This document shows positions 1-9,085 of a DNA stretch of 64,000 nt, one piece after another. Below the pieces are notes generated by a model. It had not been told where the DNA came from, searched no databases, and was given only the letters and a program-made list of their open reading frames with translations. The stretch spans positions 372,001-436,000 of the forward strand of contig NZ_FMZH01000003.1 of the NCBI RefSeq assembly GCF_900101435.1. Direction: 5' to 3'. A program made the position numbers and the translations under genes. Position 1 is the stretch's first letter. The number at the start of each line of letters is the position of its first letter. This stretch comes from Pedobacter soli. Its GTDB lineage: Bacteria > Bacteroidota > Bacteroidia > Sphingobacteriales > Sphingobacteriaceae.

Positions 1-523
1 CCGCAATCATCACCAGGTTTACCAGAAAATCGAAATTACTCCGAACTGTAATCAGCTGAATGGTCATTTTAGCAGCCAGTTCTTCTTTTTCTTTCATCCA
101 GGCTTCAATTCCTTTTAAAAAGCCTGGCAAAGCCATTTTTTGGTTCCAGATTACGGTCCACTCCATAAAAGGCATGCTTACAATCATAATAACTACAACC
201 AATACCAGCAACAAAACCCTGGGTTGTTTAAAACTATAAAAACGGGTAATTTTTGTTCTTTCGGTTAAAGCCAGGGCAAGCGGAGGTAAAACAAATGTAC
301 CTATCGAACTTAAAATCTGTATCACCTTAAAACCCGAAATATACCTGGCATCGCCCGATAAAAGCAGGTCGAAATTACTGATTAAACCCATCCCGTACAT
401 GGCAATGCAGATTACAACTGCAATGATGCCAAAAACAAAGGCCCCGGCAACTGCGTAAAATAAAAGTAAAAGTAATTGCAAGAAAGGATTGATTTCCTCG
501 TGTTTAGGTGTTACAAAATTCAT
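1..523 (-). CDS. CPBP family intramembrane protease (partial, C-terminus outside window)
   Basis: An uninterrupted minus-strand frame runs from an ATG at 521-523 to the left edge, so only about 174 N-terminal residues are visible. It shows at least three hydrophobic segments (about residues 14-45, 60-85 and 100-120), then a soluble stretch with PFMEW and MKEKEELAAKM that resembles the segment before the catalytic core in Bacteroidota CPBP (Abi/CAAX-type) proteins. The diagnostic EExxxR and HxxxH motifs would lie beyond the edge, so the family call rests on this N-terminal resemblance and on the divergent dusB neighbour 43 bp away. The substrate is unknown. Confidence 0.6.
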   Translation of the reverse strand, partial: MNFVTPKHEEINPFLQLLLLLFYAVAGAFVFGIIAVVICIAMYGMGLISNFDLLLSGDARYISGFKVIQILSSIGTFVLPPLALALTERTKITRFYSFKQPRVLLLVLVVVIMIVSMPFMEWTVIWNQKMALPGFLKGIEAWMKEKEELAAKMTIQLITVRSNFDFLVNLVMIA

Positions 524-529
524 TATTTG

Positions 530-537
530 TACCTTTG
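530..537 (+). promoter_or_regulatory. Putative -7 promoter box for dusB
   Basis: TACCTTTG matches the Bacteroidota -7 consensus TAnnTTTG and lies 29 bp before the dusB ATG. No convincing -33 TTTG is seen at the expected distance, so the call is tentative. Confidence 0.4.
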
Positions 538-566
538 TATGTTTTATTAATCGTTGAAGATAGAAA

Positions 567-1574
567 ATGTCTGTAAAGATAGGAAATATTGATTTAGGAG
601 AATTCCCGTTATTGCTTGCCCCGATGGAAGATGTAAGCGATCCGCCATTCCGTTATGTATGCAAACAAAACGGAGCTGATATGATGTATACCGAGTTTAT
701 ATCTTCGGAAGGATTGATCCGCGATGCAGCAAAAAGCAGACAGAAACTGGATATTTTTGAATATGAACGACCTATCGGCATCCAGATTTTTGGTGGCGAT
801 ATCGATCACATGCGAGAAGCTTCTGAAATTGCCTCTGCCGCAGGGCCAGATCTGGTTGACATTAACTATGGCTGCCCAGTAAAAAATGTGGTATGCAAAG
901 GTGCGGGTTCCAGCCTGCTTCAGGATATTGATAAAATGGTAAAAATGACAGATGCGGTTGTTAAGGCTTCGCACCTGCCTGTTACTGTTAAAACCCGCCT
1001 CGGCTGGGATGATAACACCAAAAATGTTCGTGAAGTAGCTGAGCGTCTGCAGGATGTGGGCATACAGGCCTTAACCATTCATGGCCGTACACGGGCACAA
1101 CTATACAAAGGAGAAGCCGATTGGACGCTAATCAGGGAAATTAAACGTAACCCGAGAATCAAAATTCCAATTTTTGGCAATGGTGATGTGGACAGTCCGG
1201 AAAAAGCAGCCAACTGGCGCATGGAATATGAAGTAGATGGCATTATGATTGGCCGTGCGGCTATCGGCTATCCCTGGATTTTCCGCGAAGTAAAACATTT
1301 CTTCAAAACAGGAGAACACCTTCCGGGACCAACTATAGAAGAAAGAATTAACGTATGCCGTACACATTTAGATAAATCGCTGGAATGGAAAGGTCCTAAA
1401 ACCGGAATTTTTGAAATGCGTCGTCATTATGCCAATTATTTTAAAGGACTGCCCGACTTTAAACCTTACCGTATGCGGTTGGTAGCTGAGCCGGATATCA
1501 ATAACATTTACAGTATTTTAGCAGAAGTGGCAGAAAAATTTGCACATTACGATGCCACGAAAGTACTGGCTTGA
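567..1574 (+). CDS. dusB: tRNA dihydrouridine synthase DusB
   Basis: A 335-residue FMN enzyme that reduces uridine to dihydrouridine in the tRNA D-loop using NADPH. The TIM-barrel N-terminus carries LLLAPMEDVSDPPFR. The active-site region reads NYGCPVKNVVCKGAGSSLL, and the second Cys (near residue 111) is the likely catalytic acid. VKTRLGWDD, IHGRTRAQLYKG and IPIFGNGDVDS are the usual flavin and tRNA-binding loops. Length is normal for the family. The ATG at 567 is the natural start and leaves 43 bp to the divergent CPBP gene. Whether its specificity is DusB-like is inferred from overall resemblance. Confidence 0.94.
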   Translation: MSVKIGNIDLGEFPLLLAPMEDVSDPPFRYVCKQNGADMMYTEFISSEGLIRDAAKSRQKLDIFEYERPIGIQIFGGDIDHMREASEIASAAGPDLVDINYGCPVKNVVCKGAGSSLLQDIDKMVKMTDAVVKASHLPVTVKTRLGWDDNTKNVREVAERLQDVGIQALTIHGRTRAQLYKGEADWTLIREIKRNPRIKIPIFGNGDVDSPEKAANWRMEYEVDGIMIGRAAIGYPWIFREVKHFFKTGEHLPGPTIEERINVCRTHLDKSLEWKGPKTGIFEMRRHYANYFKGLPDFKPYRMRLVAEPDINNIYSILAEVAEKFAHYDATKVLA

Positions 1575-1608
1575 TTTTTGAACAGTTTTTTGTACATTCA
1601 CAATCACC

Positions 1609-1995
1609 ATGGTTACAGCTATTACAGATGGAGTTAAAGTTTCGGTAGAAACGGTTTACCAGCCCGAATATTCTAATCCGGCCAACGAGCATTATATGTT
1701 TGCTTACCGCGTAGAAATATCTAATCTTTCTGATTATGCTATACAGCTGATGCGTCGCCAGTGGTTTATTTTCGATTCGAACAGTAGCCGCCGCGAGGTG
1801 GAAGGAGAGGGAGTTGTGGGTTTACAACCCATTATCCAGCCAGGTGAAACTCATGTTTATGTATCTGGATGCAATTTAAAGACCGATATGGGCAGCATGA
1901 AAGGCACCTACCTGATGAGACGCGATATTGACGGTTCGGAATTTGATGTAGATATTCCCGAATTTCAGTTAATAGCACCTTATAAACTGAATTAA
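1609..1995 (+). CDS. apaG: ApaG family protein
   Basis: A 128-residue single-domain beta-sandwich protein of the ApaG/DUF525 family. VSVETVYQPEYSNPANEHYMFAYRVEISN is the conserved N-terminal strand pair, and RRQWFIFDSN, VVGLQPIIQPGETHVYVSGC and GSMKGTYLM are family landmarks. The family is linked to Co2+/Mg2+ resistance in enterobacteria, but its biochemical role is unsettled. It starts 34 bp after dusB on the same strand and may be co-transcribed with it. Length is typical. Confidence 0.92.
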   Translation: MVTAITDGVKVSVETVYQPEYSNPANEHYMFAYRVEISNLSDYAIQLMRRQWFIFDSNSSRREVEGEGVVGLQPIIQPGETHVYVSGCNLKTDMGSMKGTYLMRRDIDGSEFDVDIPEFQLIAPYKLN

Positions 1996-2092
1996 TTTTT
2001 TTCTTATTGTCAATTGCCAAAGCTTAGTTGAAAAGCAATTCTAGCGTTTCATTTTAAGCATAGCGCTGCTTTCCGCTGTAATCCCTCTTTTC

Positions 2093-2272
2093 ATCCGATA
2101 GCTATCGGATCAGGTTTAAAAAGCAATGCCACTCCACTTATTACCGTTTTTAATCATGTGTCGCAGATTTTATGCGTCTAGCAACCAAAAATAGTACAAC
2201 CAGCCCTGCCGCCTAAACCTGATCGAAACGGGCACGAGTGCAATGAGTAAAGTGTAGAGCAGGATTGCTTTA
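2093..2272. repeat. Intergenic palindromic repeat region
   Basis: The 390-bp gap between apaG and the zinc peptidase has no credible gene. It begins with the perfect 18-bp palindrome ATCCGATAGCTATCGGAT (2093-2110). Next come inverted 11-mers GATCAGGTTTA (2108-2118) and TAAACCTGATC (2214-2224), and an imperfect inverted pair around 2121-2146 and 2244-2272 (AAGCAATGCCACTCC against GTGTAGAGCAGGATTGCTT). It looks like a decayed interspersed element able to fold into a long hairpin. The 16-18 bp core recurs near 9059, 13419 and 21047. Confidence 0.6.
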
Positions 2273-2385
2273 ACCGATAACAAATAAAACCTGCTTTCCT
2301 AAAAAAGAATTAATTATTTTAAAAATCATAAACAAAAATGGCAGGAAAATATCCCGGCAAGCCTCTGTTTTTAATAGGTTATTGC

Positions 2386-3081
2386 TTAATCTCTGCTTCT
2401 TCCAAAAAGCATTGAAGCATAGTACAATAAATTAGCTAAAGCACCAACTGCTGCTACAACGTAGGTCATTGCAGCCCACCACAAAGCATCTTTTGCCTGT
2501 GTATTTTCTTCCTGCGTTTGCATTACGCCGTAGTTATTTTTTAACCAGGCTAGCGCCCTATTACTGGCGTCAAACTCAACCGGAAGCGTGATAATGCTAA
2601 ATATGGTTATTAAAGCCAAACCAACCACACCAATTGCTAATACAATTGGGTTACCGGTAAAACTGATTAAAAGTACGCCAACTAACAAAACCCATTGTAA
2701 AAGGTTAGATGAAATGCTCACTACTGGTACCATGCTGCTCCTTAAGTGCAACCAGTTATAAGATTTAGCTTGTTGTAAAGCGTGTCCACATTCGTGTGCA
2801 GCCACTGCCGCCGCCGCAACACTACGGCTATAGTAAACATCTGTACTTAAATTTACAGTCTTATCTGTAGGGTTATAATGATCCGTTAATTGTCCTTCGG
2901 TACTCATCACCTTCACATCGTATATCCCGTTATCATGCAGCATTCGCTCTGCCACCTCTTTGCCCGATAAACCTGAGCTCAATTGCATTTCGGCATATTT
3001 GGAAAACTTATTTCTAAAACGCCATTGTACAAACATGCTCAACAATAATACCGGGATGATTAATATTAAATAAACTCCCAT
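2386..3081 (-). CDS. Zinc metallopeptidase, YugP family (Zn_peptidase_2)
   Basis: A membrane-bound zinc peptidase of unknown substrate. An N-terminal membrane segment (GVYLILIIPVLLLSMF) is followed by SGKEVAERMLHDNGIYDVKV and QLTDHYNPTDKTVNLS. The catalytic HEXXH motif appears as AAHECGHALQQA, and two or three C-terminal hydrophobic segments follow. I place the start at the ATG of MGVYLILII (3081), because homologues I recall begin directly with the membrane helix and this leaves 83 bp to the divergent oxidoreductase. Upstream ATGs at 3099 and 3129 are in frame and cannot be excluded. The protein would be about 231 residues. Confidence 0.85.
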   Translation of the reverse strand: MGVYLILIIPVLLLSMFVQWRFRNKFSKYAEMQLSSGLSGKEVAERMLHDNGIYDVKVMSTEGQLTDHYNPTDKTVNLSTDVYYSRSVAAAAVAAHECGHALQQAKSYNWLHLRSSMVPVVSISSNLLQWVLLVGVLLISFTGNPIVLAIGVVGLALITIFSIITLPVEFDASNRALAWLKNNYGVMQTQEENTQAKDALWWAAMTYVVAAVGALANLLYYASMLFGRSRD

Positions 3082-3164
3082 TTTCTCATGTATGTTTTTC
3101 ATTTCCCGTATATCAAAAAGCGTTCCCATATTATTTCGCTGTTAAAAAACAGTACATTTATAGT

Positions 3165-4301
3165 ATGCCAAATACACTTTCATATTGGGAAAGAGAATCG
3201 TTTTTTAATTACGATGTAATTATTATTGGGAGTGGCATTGTGGGTTTAAATGCAGCTATCCACCTTAAGAAATCGGCTCCATCTTTAAAAATTGCCTTGC
3301 TCGAAAGCGGTTTTCTACCGGCAGGTGCGAGCACTAAAAATGCCGGTTTTGCATGCTTTGGGAGCATTTCTGAACTCATTGAACAAGAAGAAAAGGCTGG
3401 AGTAAATGGTTTGGCGGCACTTATAGAAAAACGATGGAAGGGCTTGCTTAAACTCCGAAATTTACTTGGCGATAACACTATTGATTACCAATGTTTGGGC
3501 GGATATGAATTATTTAAAAAAGGCGACTATGCATTGGCTACAAAATGTGTAGCCAAAATTGAACATTACAACCAGCTAACGCGCAATATCGTTGGTATCA
3601 ATGCTTTTAGCATCAGCTCAAAAAAAGCAAGTGCTTTTGGTTTTGGCCCAATTGAAGCATTGATCGAAAATAAATACGAAGCGCAAATTGATACGGGTAA
3701 AATGATGTTTGCCCTAATTGGCTACGCACAAACATTGGGTGTAAGCATATTTAACAATTGCAGGGTTGATAATATTACGGAAGAGGAGCGAGGTTTACGC
3801 TTAATGACCAAAAACGGCATCTTTGCCTGCAAAAAAACGATTGTAGCTACCAATGCATTTATTAAAAATTTAATTCCTGGAGTAGATATCCTTCCCGGGA
3901 GAGGGCAGGTTTTAATTACCAAACCCATTAAAGACTTGAAAATTAAGGGTACTTTTCATTACGATAAGGGCTATTATTATTTCCGGAACATCAACAACCG
4001 GGTTTTACTGGGCGGAGGCAGGAACATAGATTTCAAAGCAGAAGAAACAACTGCTTTTGGGCAGACAGCTATTGTTCAGGATGCATTACAGGATTTATTA
4101 GATACGTTGATTTTACCCCAAATCCCTTACGAAATAGACCTTCAATGGAGTGGTATCATGGCATTTGGCCAAATGCTCGAACCGCTTATTGAAGAAGTTA
4201 AGCCCCGTGTATTTTGTGCTACACGCTGTAACGGCATGGGTATAGCTATTGGCTCGCAAACAGGAGCAGATGTTGCTGACCTGCTCCTGCAAAGTATGTA
4301 A
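3165..4301 (+). CDS. FAD-dependent oxidoreductase (DAO family)
   Basis: A 378-residue flavoprotein of the D-amino-acid oxidase/glycine oxidase fold. The dinucleotide-binding motif VIIIGSGIVGLNAAIHL lies at about residues 18-34, GASTKNAGFACFGS is the FAD loop typical of DadA-like enzymes, and the C-terminal CNGMGIAIGSQTGADVADLL closes the FAD site. IDLQWSGIMAFG is the conserved segment before it. There is no signal peptide, so it is probably cytoplasmic. The substrate cannot be told from sequence; an amine or amino acid is likely. It is divergent from the zinc peptidase and convergent with the next gene. Confidence 0.82.
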   Translation: MPNTLSYWERESFFNYDVIIIGSGIVGLNAAIHLKKSAPSLKIALLESGFLPAGASTKNAGFACFGSISELIEQEEKAGVNGLAALIEKRWKGLLKLRNLLGDNTIDYQCLGGYELFKKGDYALATKCVAKIEHYNQLTRNIVGINAFSISSKKASAFGFGPIEALIENKYEAQIDTGKMMFALIGYAQTLGVSIFNNCRVDNITEEERGLRLMTKNGIFACKKTIVATNAFIKNLIPGVDILPGRGQVLITKPIKDLKIKGTFHYDKGYYYFRNINNRVLLGGGRNIDFKAEETTAFGQTAIVQDALQDLLDTLILPQIPYEIDLQWSGIMAFGQMLEPLIEEVKPRVFCATRCNGMGIAIGSQTGADVADLLLQSM

Positions 4302-4324
4302 TTTATTTAAAGGCAGAAATAAAA

Positions 4325-5134
4325 CTATTTGCTTAACATGGTCCTCATCTTATCTAATTTATCCGCATAACCATTATCCTTAACAATCCATCTTTTCACT
4401 TCATTACACCAGATGTCAAAATTTCTTATATCTGCTTTAATATAATACTGATAAGCAATGTTATAGGCCATATCAGCTTTTGCAGACTCATCCCCGCAAA
4501 TTCGTATCGCTTCGATATAAGTAAGCTGGGCAGCTCTCATTTTATCGGCTTTTGCCAGCCTAAAAATTTCCTGCTGGTAGCTATCTGTATAATTTCCGTT
4601 CAAAACCTTTATTCTTGATTCTTCTTGAGGTTTTGGGATTGTTTCACTAATAAAATTTGTACCATCAAAACTGAAATAAGTATATGTACTTACAGCTAAT
4701 GCCTTGTACCGTTCGGCCTGCTTAAACCTCCTCCATTTTTTGCATATCATAGCCAGTTTAAGGTACCGGTCTTGTTTATTGTTTTTCCCGATATAATCAA
4801 ATTGGACAGGCTTTTTTTCAACCTGAAGATCTGCAAGTCTTTTGGATGGGATTACTGCAACTTTACGCTCGCTTGGTTCAATTCTGTTTTTAACTTCTGG
4901 GGTATGCTTAGGCAGGTAAATACCATTTTCGATTGTAAAAGATCCTTTGAGATTGAAGGTAAGTCCTGCAGAATTATCCAGATAAACATAACCGAAAGCA
5001 TAACTGGCACCATCATCGAGCGATAGCGCAATCCATTTGTCTTCACAATCAATTAATAACTTGTCGAATTTTAGCCCGTCCTGGGCCCTGGCGCCGAAGG
5101 CGCATAGGAATAGTAAGATGAATACGCGTTTCAT
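4325..5134 (-). CDS. Secreted hypothetical protein
   Basis: 269 residues with a clean Sec signal peptide (MKRVFILLFLCAFGARAQ), so probably periplasmic. The N-terminal half has alternating strand-like segments (WIALSLDDGASYAFGYVYLDNSAG). The C-terminal half is helical and rich in Ala and Lys, with TPR-like stretches around AKADKMRAAQLTYIEAIRIC and ADMAYNIAYQYYIKADI. I do not recognise the family. It stands alone between a convergent oxidoreductase and purU, 72 bp downstream of the purU stop on the same strand. Confidence 0.72.
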   Translation of the reverse strand: MKRVFILLFLCAFGARAQDGLKFDKLLIDCEDKWIALSLDDGASYAFGYVYLDNSAGLTFNLKGSFTIENGIYLPKHTPEVKNRIEPSERKVAVIPSKRLADLQVEKKPVQFDYIGKNNKQDRYLKLAMICKKWRRFKQAERYKALAVSTYTYFSFDGTNFISETIPKPQEESRIKVLNGNYTDSYQQEIFRLAKADKMRAAQLTYIEAIRICGDESAKADMAYNIAYQYYIKADIRNFDIWCNEVKRWIVKDNGYADKLDKMRTMLSK

Positions 5135-5206
5135 TTAAAATCATTTTGTGTGTACCTAAATATAAGGATTTATTTACATCAAAAAACGACAGGAAATTAC
5201 TTCTGC

Positions 5207-6046
5207 TTACTTAAATACAATTGTTTTATTTCCGCTTACAAAAACGCGATCCTCAAAAATAAGCTCAAGTGCTTCTAACAATACCTTTTTCTCTATTTCT
5301 TTTCCGGCACGTACCATTTCCTTAACGCCAAAATTATGGTCAACATGATTGGTATGCTGGGTAATAATTGGTCCTTCGTCCAGGTTATCGGTTACAAAAT
5401 GAGCTGTTGCACCAATAATTTTTACACCCCGCTCAAAAGCCTGACGGTAAGGATTAGCGCCAATAAAGGCGGGCAAAAATGAATGGTGGATATTGATGAT
5501 TTTACCGGCATAATCCTTCACAAAATCGGCCGATAAAATGCGCATGAATTTGGCAAGCACCAGATAATCTACATCAAATTGATTTACAATTTCTTTTATC
5601 TCTGCCTCAAAAACATCTTTTTCCTTATTGTTATGATCGACATAAAAAAACGGAATGCCCAGTTTTTCGGTAAAATCACGCAAAGATTCATAGTTACCAA
5701 TTACGCACTTTACATTAGCCCCCAAAGTTTTAAAGTGGTTTTTTATCAATATTTCGGCCAGGCAATGGTATTCTTTGGTTACCAAAACAGCAACCTGTTT
5801 TTCCTGCTGTGTAATTAAATTAACTTCAGCATTTTCAGGAAGATTTTCGAGCAGTTTTTCTTTTAGTGCTTTAGCATTTTCGAGTATTCCGGTACAGGCT
5901 ATGCGGGTAAAAAAAGCCTTGTTGGCTTCGTCAACAAATTCGCGCATGGCAATTATGTTAAGCTGGTGTGCCGCCAACACACGCGTAATGTGGGTTACTA
6001 AACCAACCTGATCGGGGCAGGATATGAGTACTGTTAATTCGTTCAT
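5207..6046 (-). CDS. purU: Formyltetrahydrofolate deformylase
   Basis: Hydrolyses 10-formyl-THF to formate and THF, balancing one-carbon pools and supplying formate. An ACT domain occupies about residues 1-80 (LTVLISCPDQVGLVTHITRVLA). The hydrolase core follows, with NIHHSFLPAFIGANPYRQAFERG and the catalytic Asp in DNLDEGPIITQ. It ends with RVFVSGNKTIVF, as in the family. The start is the ATG at 6046 (MNELTVLIS): the frame extends to a TTG at 6064 but the extra six residues are not family-like. Length is 279 residues, the family norm. Confidence 0.93.
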   Translation of the reverse strand: MNELTVLISCPDQVGLVTHITRVLAAHQLNIIAMREFVDEANKAFFTRIACTGILENAKALKEKLLENLPENAEVNLITQQEKQVAVLVTKEYHCLAEILIKNHFKTLGANVKCVIGNYESLRDFTEKLGIPFFYVDHNNKEKDVFEAEIKEIVNQFDVDYLVLAKFMRILSADFVKDYAGKIINIHHSFLPAFIGANPYRQAFERGVKIIGATAHFVTDNLDEGPIITQHTNHVDHNFGVKEMVRAGKEIEKKVLLEALELIFEDRVFVSGNKTIVFK

Positions 6047-6235
6047 ATGGATACGGAAAACCAATGATAAAAATTTTTCGCCTATTTTCCGGCTTTTTAA
6101 TGCAATAGCTTTCTTTTAAATACACTATATGATTTAATATACACTATTTAGCCATTTGTTCAGCGGCAAAACAGTAAGCGAATTATTTTGGTAAATACAC
6201 TTATTTTTTTGAATTTTACTAAAATTTTTATCATT

Positions 6236-7609
6236 ATGGAAACTGTTGCCGTTGCATTATTAATTGTTGTTTTAATTGTTTTGGTCATTTTGTTGGTTAG
6301 AAAGCCTCAAACTCCAGTCGCACAATTTTCAATTGAAGATTTCGAAAGGATGAGGACTGAAAACGAATCGTTAAAAATTAACCTGGCCAAAGCTGATGAA
6401 CGGGTAGCTAATCTATCGACAGAGAAAGAACACGTTACCATTTTGCTTAAACAGGAGCAGCAACGCCTGATTGATGAATTGCAATCGGAGCGTGATCGCC
6501 TGGCCGATGCCAACCGGGAGCTGGAAAGTACCCGCTCTTTTTACCTGGCTGAAAAAGAAAAACTCACTGAGCAAAAAATCAGTTTTGAGCAATCGCAACA
6601 AAAACTCAATAAGGATTTCGAATTGATCGCCAATAAAATACTGGAAGAAAAATCGACCAAATTTATTGAGCAGAACCGTACCAATCTGGATATCATCTTA
6701 AATCCGCTGAAAGAGAATATCAAGGCTTTCGAGGATAAAGTTGAAAAGGTTTACAAAGCTGAATCAGACGAAAGGAATACACTGAAAGGCGTAATTTCGT
6801 TATTGATGGATCAAAGCAAACAAATACAGGAAGATGCGAATAATTTAACCAAAGCCCTGAAAGGCGATAGCAAAAAGCAGGGAAACTGGGGTGAAGTAAT
6901 TTTAGAAAAGGTTTTAGAACGCTCTGGTTTGGTACGCGACCAGGAATACCGTATACAAGCTACGCACACGTCTGCGGATGGCAGTCGTTTTCAACCTGAT
7001 GTGGTGATCGATTTGCCCGATGATAAACATTTAATTGTAGACGCTAAGGTGAGTTTGGTGGCATACGAGCGTTCTGTGTCTGCCGAAACAGATGAGGAGC
7101 GTGACGGCTATGTAAAACAACATTTAGCCTCAATTAAAAATCACATACAGGAGCTGTCATCAAAAAATTATCAGGATTTGTATAAAATCAACTCGCCTGA
7201 TTTTGTGTTGCTTTTCGTGCCCATTGAATCATCATTTAGTATTGCGGTACAGAAAGATGCCGAACTATTCAATTTTGCCTGGGACAGACGGGTGGTAATT
7301 GTAAGCCCATCTACTTTATTGGCTACTTTACGCACCATAGCCAGCATGTGGAAACAGGAACGTCAAAACCGCAATGTCATGGAAATTGCCCGTTTGAGCG
7401 GTAATATGTACGATAAGTTTGTCGGATTTATAGGTGATATGGAAAATATCGGCCGCTATGTTAAGCAGAGTCAGGATGCTTATGATAAAGCGCTGAACAA
7501 ACTATCTGAAGGATCCGGCAATTTGGTTAATGCTTCAGAAAAAATTAAAAAACTGGGTGCAAAAGCCACGAAACAAATCGACTCGAAATATTTAGATATT
7601 ACCGAATAA
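6236..7609 (+). CDS. rmuC: DNA recombination protein RmuC
   Basis: A membrane-anchored predicted nuclease-fold protein that limits DNA inversions at short inverted repeats in E. coli. A single N-terminal helix (VAVALLIVVLIVLVILLV) is followed by a coiled coil over about residues 30-150. The RmuC core contains KQGNWGEVILEKVLERSGL, FQPDVVIDLPDDKHLIVDAKVSL (the PD-(D/E)xK-like site) and VPIESSFS. The start is the ATG at 6236; the frame runs back to a TTG at 6188, but the added residues precede a clean membrane anchor. About 457 residues. Confidence 0.92.
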   Translation: METVAVALLIVVLIVLVILLVRKPQTPVAQFSIEDFERMRTENESLKINLAKADERVANLSTEKEHVTILLKQEQQRLIDELQSERDRLADANRELESTRSFYLAEKEKLTEQKISFEQSQQKLNKDFELIANKILEEKSTKFIEQNRTNLDIILNPLKENIKAFEDKVEKVYKAESDERNTLKGVISLLMDQSKQIQEDANNLTKALKGDSKKQGNWGEVILEKVLERSGLVRDQEYRIQATHTSADGSRFQPDVVIDLPDDKHLIVDAKVSLVAYERSVSAETDEERDGYVKQHLASIKNHIQELSSKNYQDLYKINSPDFVLLFVPIESSFSIAVQKDAELFNFAWDRRVVIVSPSTLLATLRTIASMWKQERQNRNVMEIARLSGNMYDKFVGFIGDMENIGRYVKQSQDAYDKALNKLSEGSGNLVNASEKIKKLGAKATKQIDSKYLDITE

Positions 7610-7630
7610 ATTAAGGCGTTTTGCAACAAA

Positions 7631-7657
7631 AGGGGCGAAGCCCCTCGATTTTTTTTG
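7631..7657 (+). terminator. Rho-independent terminator of rmuC
   Basis: AGGGGC-GAA-GCCCCT (7631-7645) is a perfect 6-bp stem with a 3-nt loop. Eight T residues follow at 7649-7656. It lies 21 bp after the rmuC stop. Confidence 0.85.
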
Positions 7658-7815
7658 GCTATTTTTCATAAAAACGAAAGCGAAAAACCTACTAAGTTAG
7701 TGATTTTTATTTAAAGCCCTATAGACGATTTTTTTTTATATTTTTTTGTTCTTCGGTATATAGTGTAATTATTTGGCTATCAGAACAGATTACAAGATTT
7801 TCCAAAACAAAAAAA

Positions 7816-7912
7816 CGTCATTGCGAGAAGGAACGACGAAGCAATCTTTCATGCAGGTAATTCTTGCTACAAAGATTGCTTCGTCGGCTGAAAAAGCCTT
7901 CTCGCAATGACG
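7816..7912. repeat. Interspersed palindromic repeat, CGTCATTGCGAG family
   Basis: A 97-bp near-palindrome between rmuC and thiL. Outer arms CGTCATTGCGAGAAGG (7816-7831) and CCTTCTCGCAATGACG (7897-7912) are perfectly complementary. Inner arms CGACGAAGCAATCTTT and AAAGATTGCTTCGTCG pair after unpaired stretches of unequal length, giving a two-tier hairpin with a loop of about 21 nt. It resembles dispersed non-coding repeats common in Bacteroidota genomes. No reading frame is implied. Confidence 0.82.
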
Positions 7913-7935
7913 AAATTCTTAGGTGTATGTCAATT

Positions 7936-8973
7936 TTATTTAAAAGCGTTCCAACCCTGGGCTTTTAACTCATGTACATTGTTAGATTTGGAAACCATTT
8001 TGCAACCCGAATTTTTATCAGTAACATGGCCAATTACGGTGATATCTACATCATGTTTCAGTTTTTTGTAATCATCCTGACTAATGGTAAATAATAACTC
8101 ATAATCTTCGCCACCACTTAAAGCACAAACAGTTGGGTCGATTCCCAATTCACGTGCGGTTTCGTATGTCATCGGATCTAAAGGAATTTTTTCTTCGTAA
8201 ATGGTAATGCCTTTATCGCTTTCAGTGGCCAGGTGCAAAATTTCTGAAGCCAAACCGTCCGAAATATCAATCATCGAAGTAGGTTTAATGTCCATTTCTT
8301 CCAAAAGTGCCACAATATCCATGCGTGCCTCAGGTTTTAACTGGCGCTCAATAATATAATCTTTACCTTCCAGATCGGGTTGGATTTGAGGGTTTTCCAA
8401 ATAAATTAACTTTTCGCGCTCCAGTATCTGCAGCCCCATATAGGCACCACCCAAATCGCCAGAAACACAAAGCAAATCATTTTCTTGTGCACCATTCCGG
8501 TATACCACTTTATCGGCATCGGCATAGCCAATACTGGTAATGCTAATTACCAGACCTTGTTTACTCGATGAAGTATCGCCGCCAATTAAATCGATATTGT
8601 ATTTATTGCAGGCCAGTTCAATACCTTTATAAATTTCTTCTACAGCTTCTAATGGAAACTTACTCGAAACACCGATAGAAACTGTAATCTGGCTGGCCTT
8701 TCCATTCATCGCATAAATATCGCTCAGGTTTACCTGTACTGCTTTGTAACCCAAGTGGATTAAAGGCACATAAGCCAGATCGAAATGTATGCCTTCCAGC
8801 AAAAGATCTGTAGATACCAGTGTTTGTTTTCCTTTCGAATCCAAAACGGCTGCGTCATCTCCAATACCCTTTACCGAATAATCATTTCTGATTTTAAAAT
8901 TTGTGGTTAAGTGTTTGATTAAACCAAACTCTCCCAATTGATTAATATCTGTACGTTCTTTATTTTCAAACAT
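7936..8973 (-). CDS. thiL: Thiamine-monophosphate kinase
   Basis: Phosphorylates thiamine monophosphate to the active cofactor thiamine diphosphate with ATP. N-terminal GEFGLIKHLT, the Mg-ATP site VKGIGDDAAVLD, STDLLLEGIHFDL, NLSDIYAMNG and IGGDTSSS are all ThiL landmarks, and SMIDISDGLASEI and LSGGEDYELLF complete the PurM-like fold. I start it at the ATG at 8973 (MFENKERTDIN), the usual Bacteroidota N-terminus. A longer frame to 9015 begins inside a palindromic repeat and adds a basic, non-family segment. Length is 345 residues. Other thiamine genes are not in the window. Confidence 0.93.
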   Translation of the reverse strand: MFENKERTDINQLGEFGLIKHLTTNFKIRNDYSVKGIGDDAAVLDSKGKQTLVSTDLLLEGIHFDLAYVPLIHLGYKAVQVNLSDIYAMNGKASQITVSIGVSSKFPLEAVEEIYKGIELACNKYNIDLIGGDTSSSKQGLVISITSIGYADADKVVYRNGAQENDLLCVSGDLGGAYMGLQILEREKLIYLENPQIQPDLEGKDYIIERQLKPEARMDIVALLEEMDIKPTSMIDISDGLASEILHLATESDKGITIYEEKIPLDPMTYETARELGIDPTVCALSGGEDYELLFTISQDDYKKLKHDVDITVIGHVTDKNSGCKMVSKSNNVHELKAQGWNAFK

Positions 8974-9009
8974 ATACTTGTTCTTTCTTTTTATAAAAAC
9001 TCTATCTAC

Positions 9010-9085
9010 CGTCATGCTGAACTTGTTTCAGCATCTCTCAATTAGGCTCTGAAACAAATCCGATAGCTATCGGAATCAGCTTGAC
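9010..9085. repeat. Interspersed palindromic repeat overlapping the symporter stop
   Basis: Outer arms CGTCATGCTGA (9010-9020) and TCAGCTTGACG (9075-9085) pair with one mismatch. Inside lies the perfect 16-bp palindrome TCCGATAGCTATCGGA (9059-9074). The right arm overlaps the last codons and the stop of the symporter gene (9076-9085). Confidence 0.72.

Noticed and set aside
7816..7912. CRISPR or IS remnant
   Set aside because: It is a single near-palindrome with no direct-repeat/spacer pattern and no transposase gene nearby.
8974..9015. Longer thiL frame
   Set aside because: It starts inside a palindromic repeat and adds basic residues not expected in ThiL.
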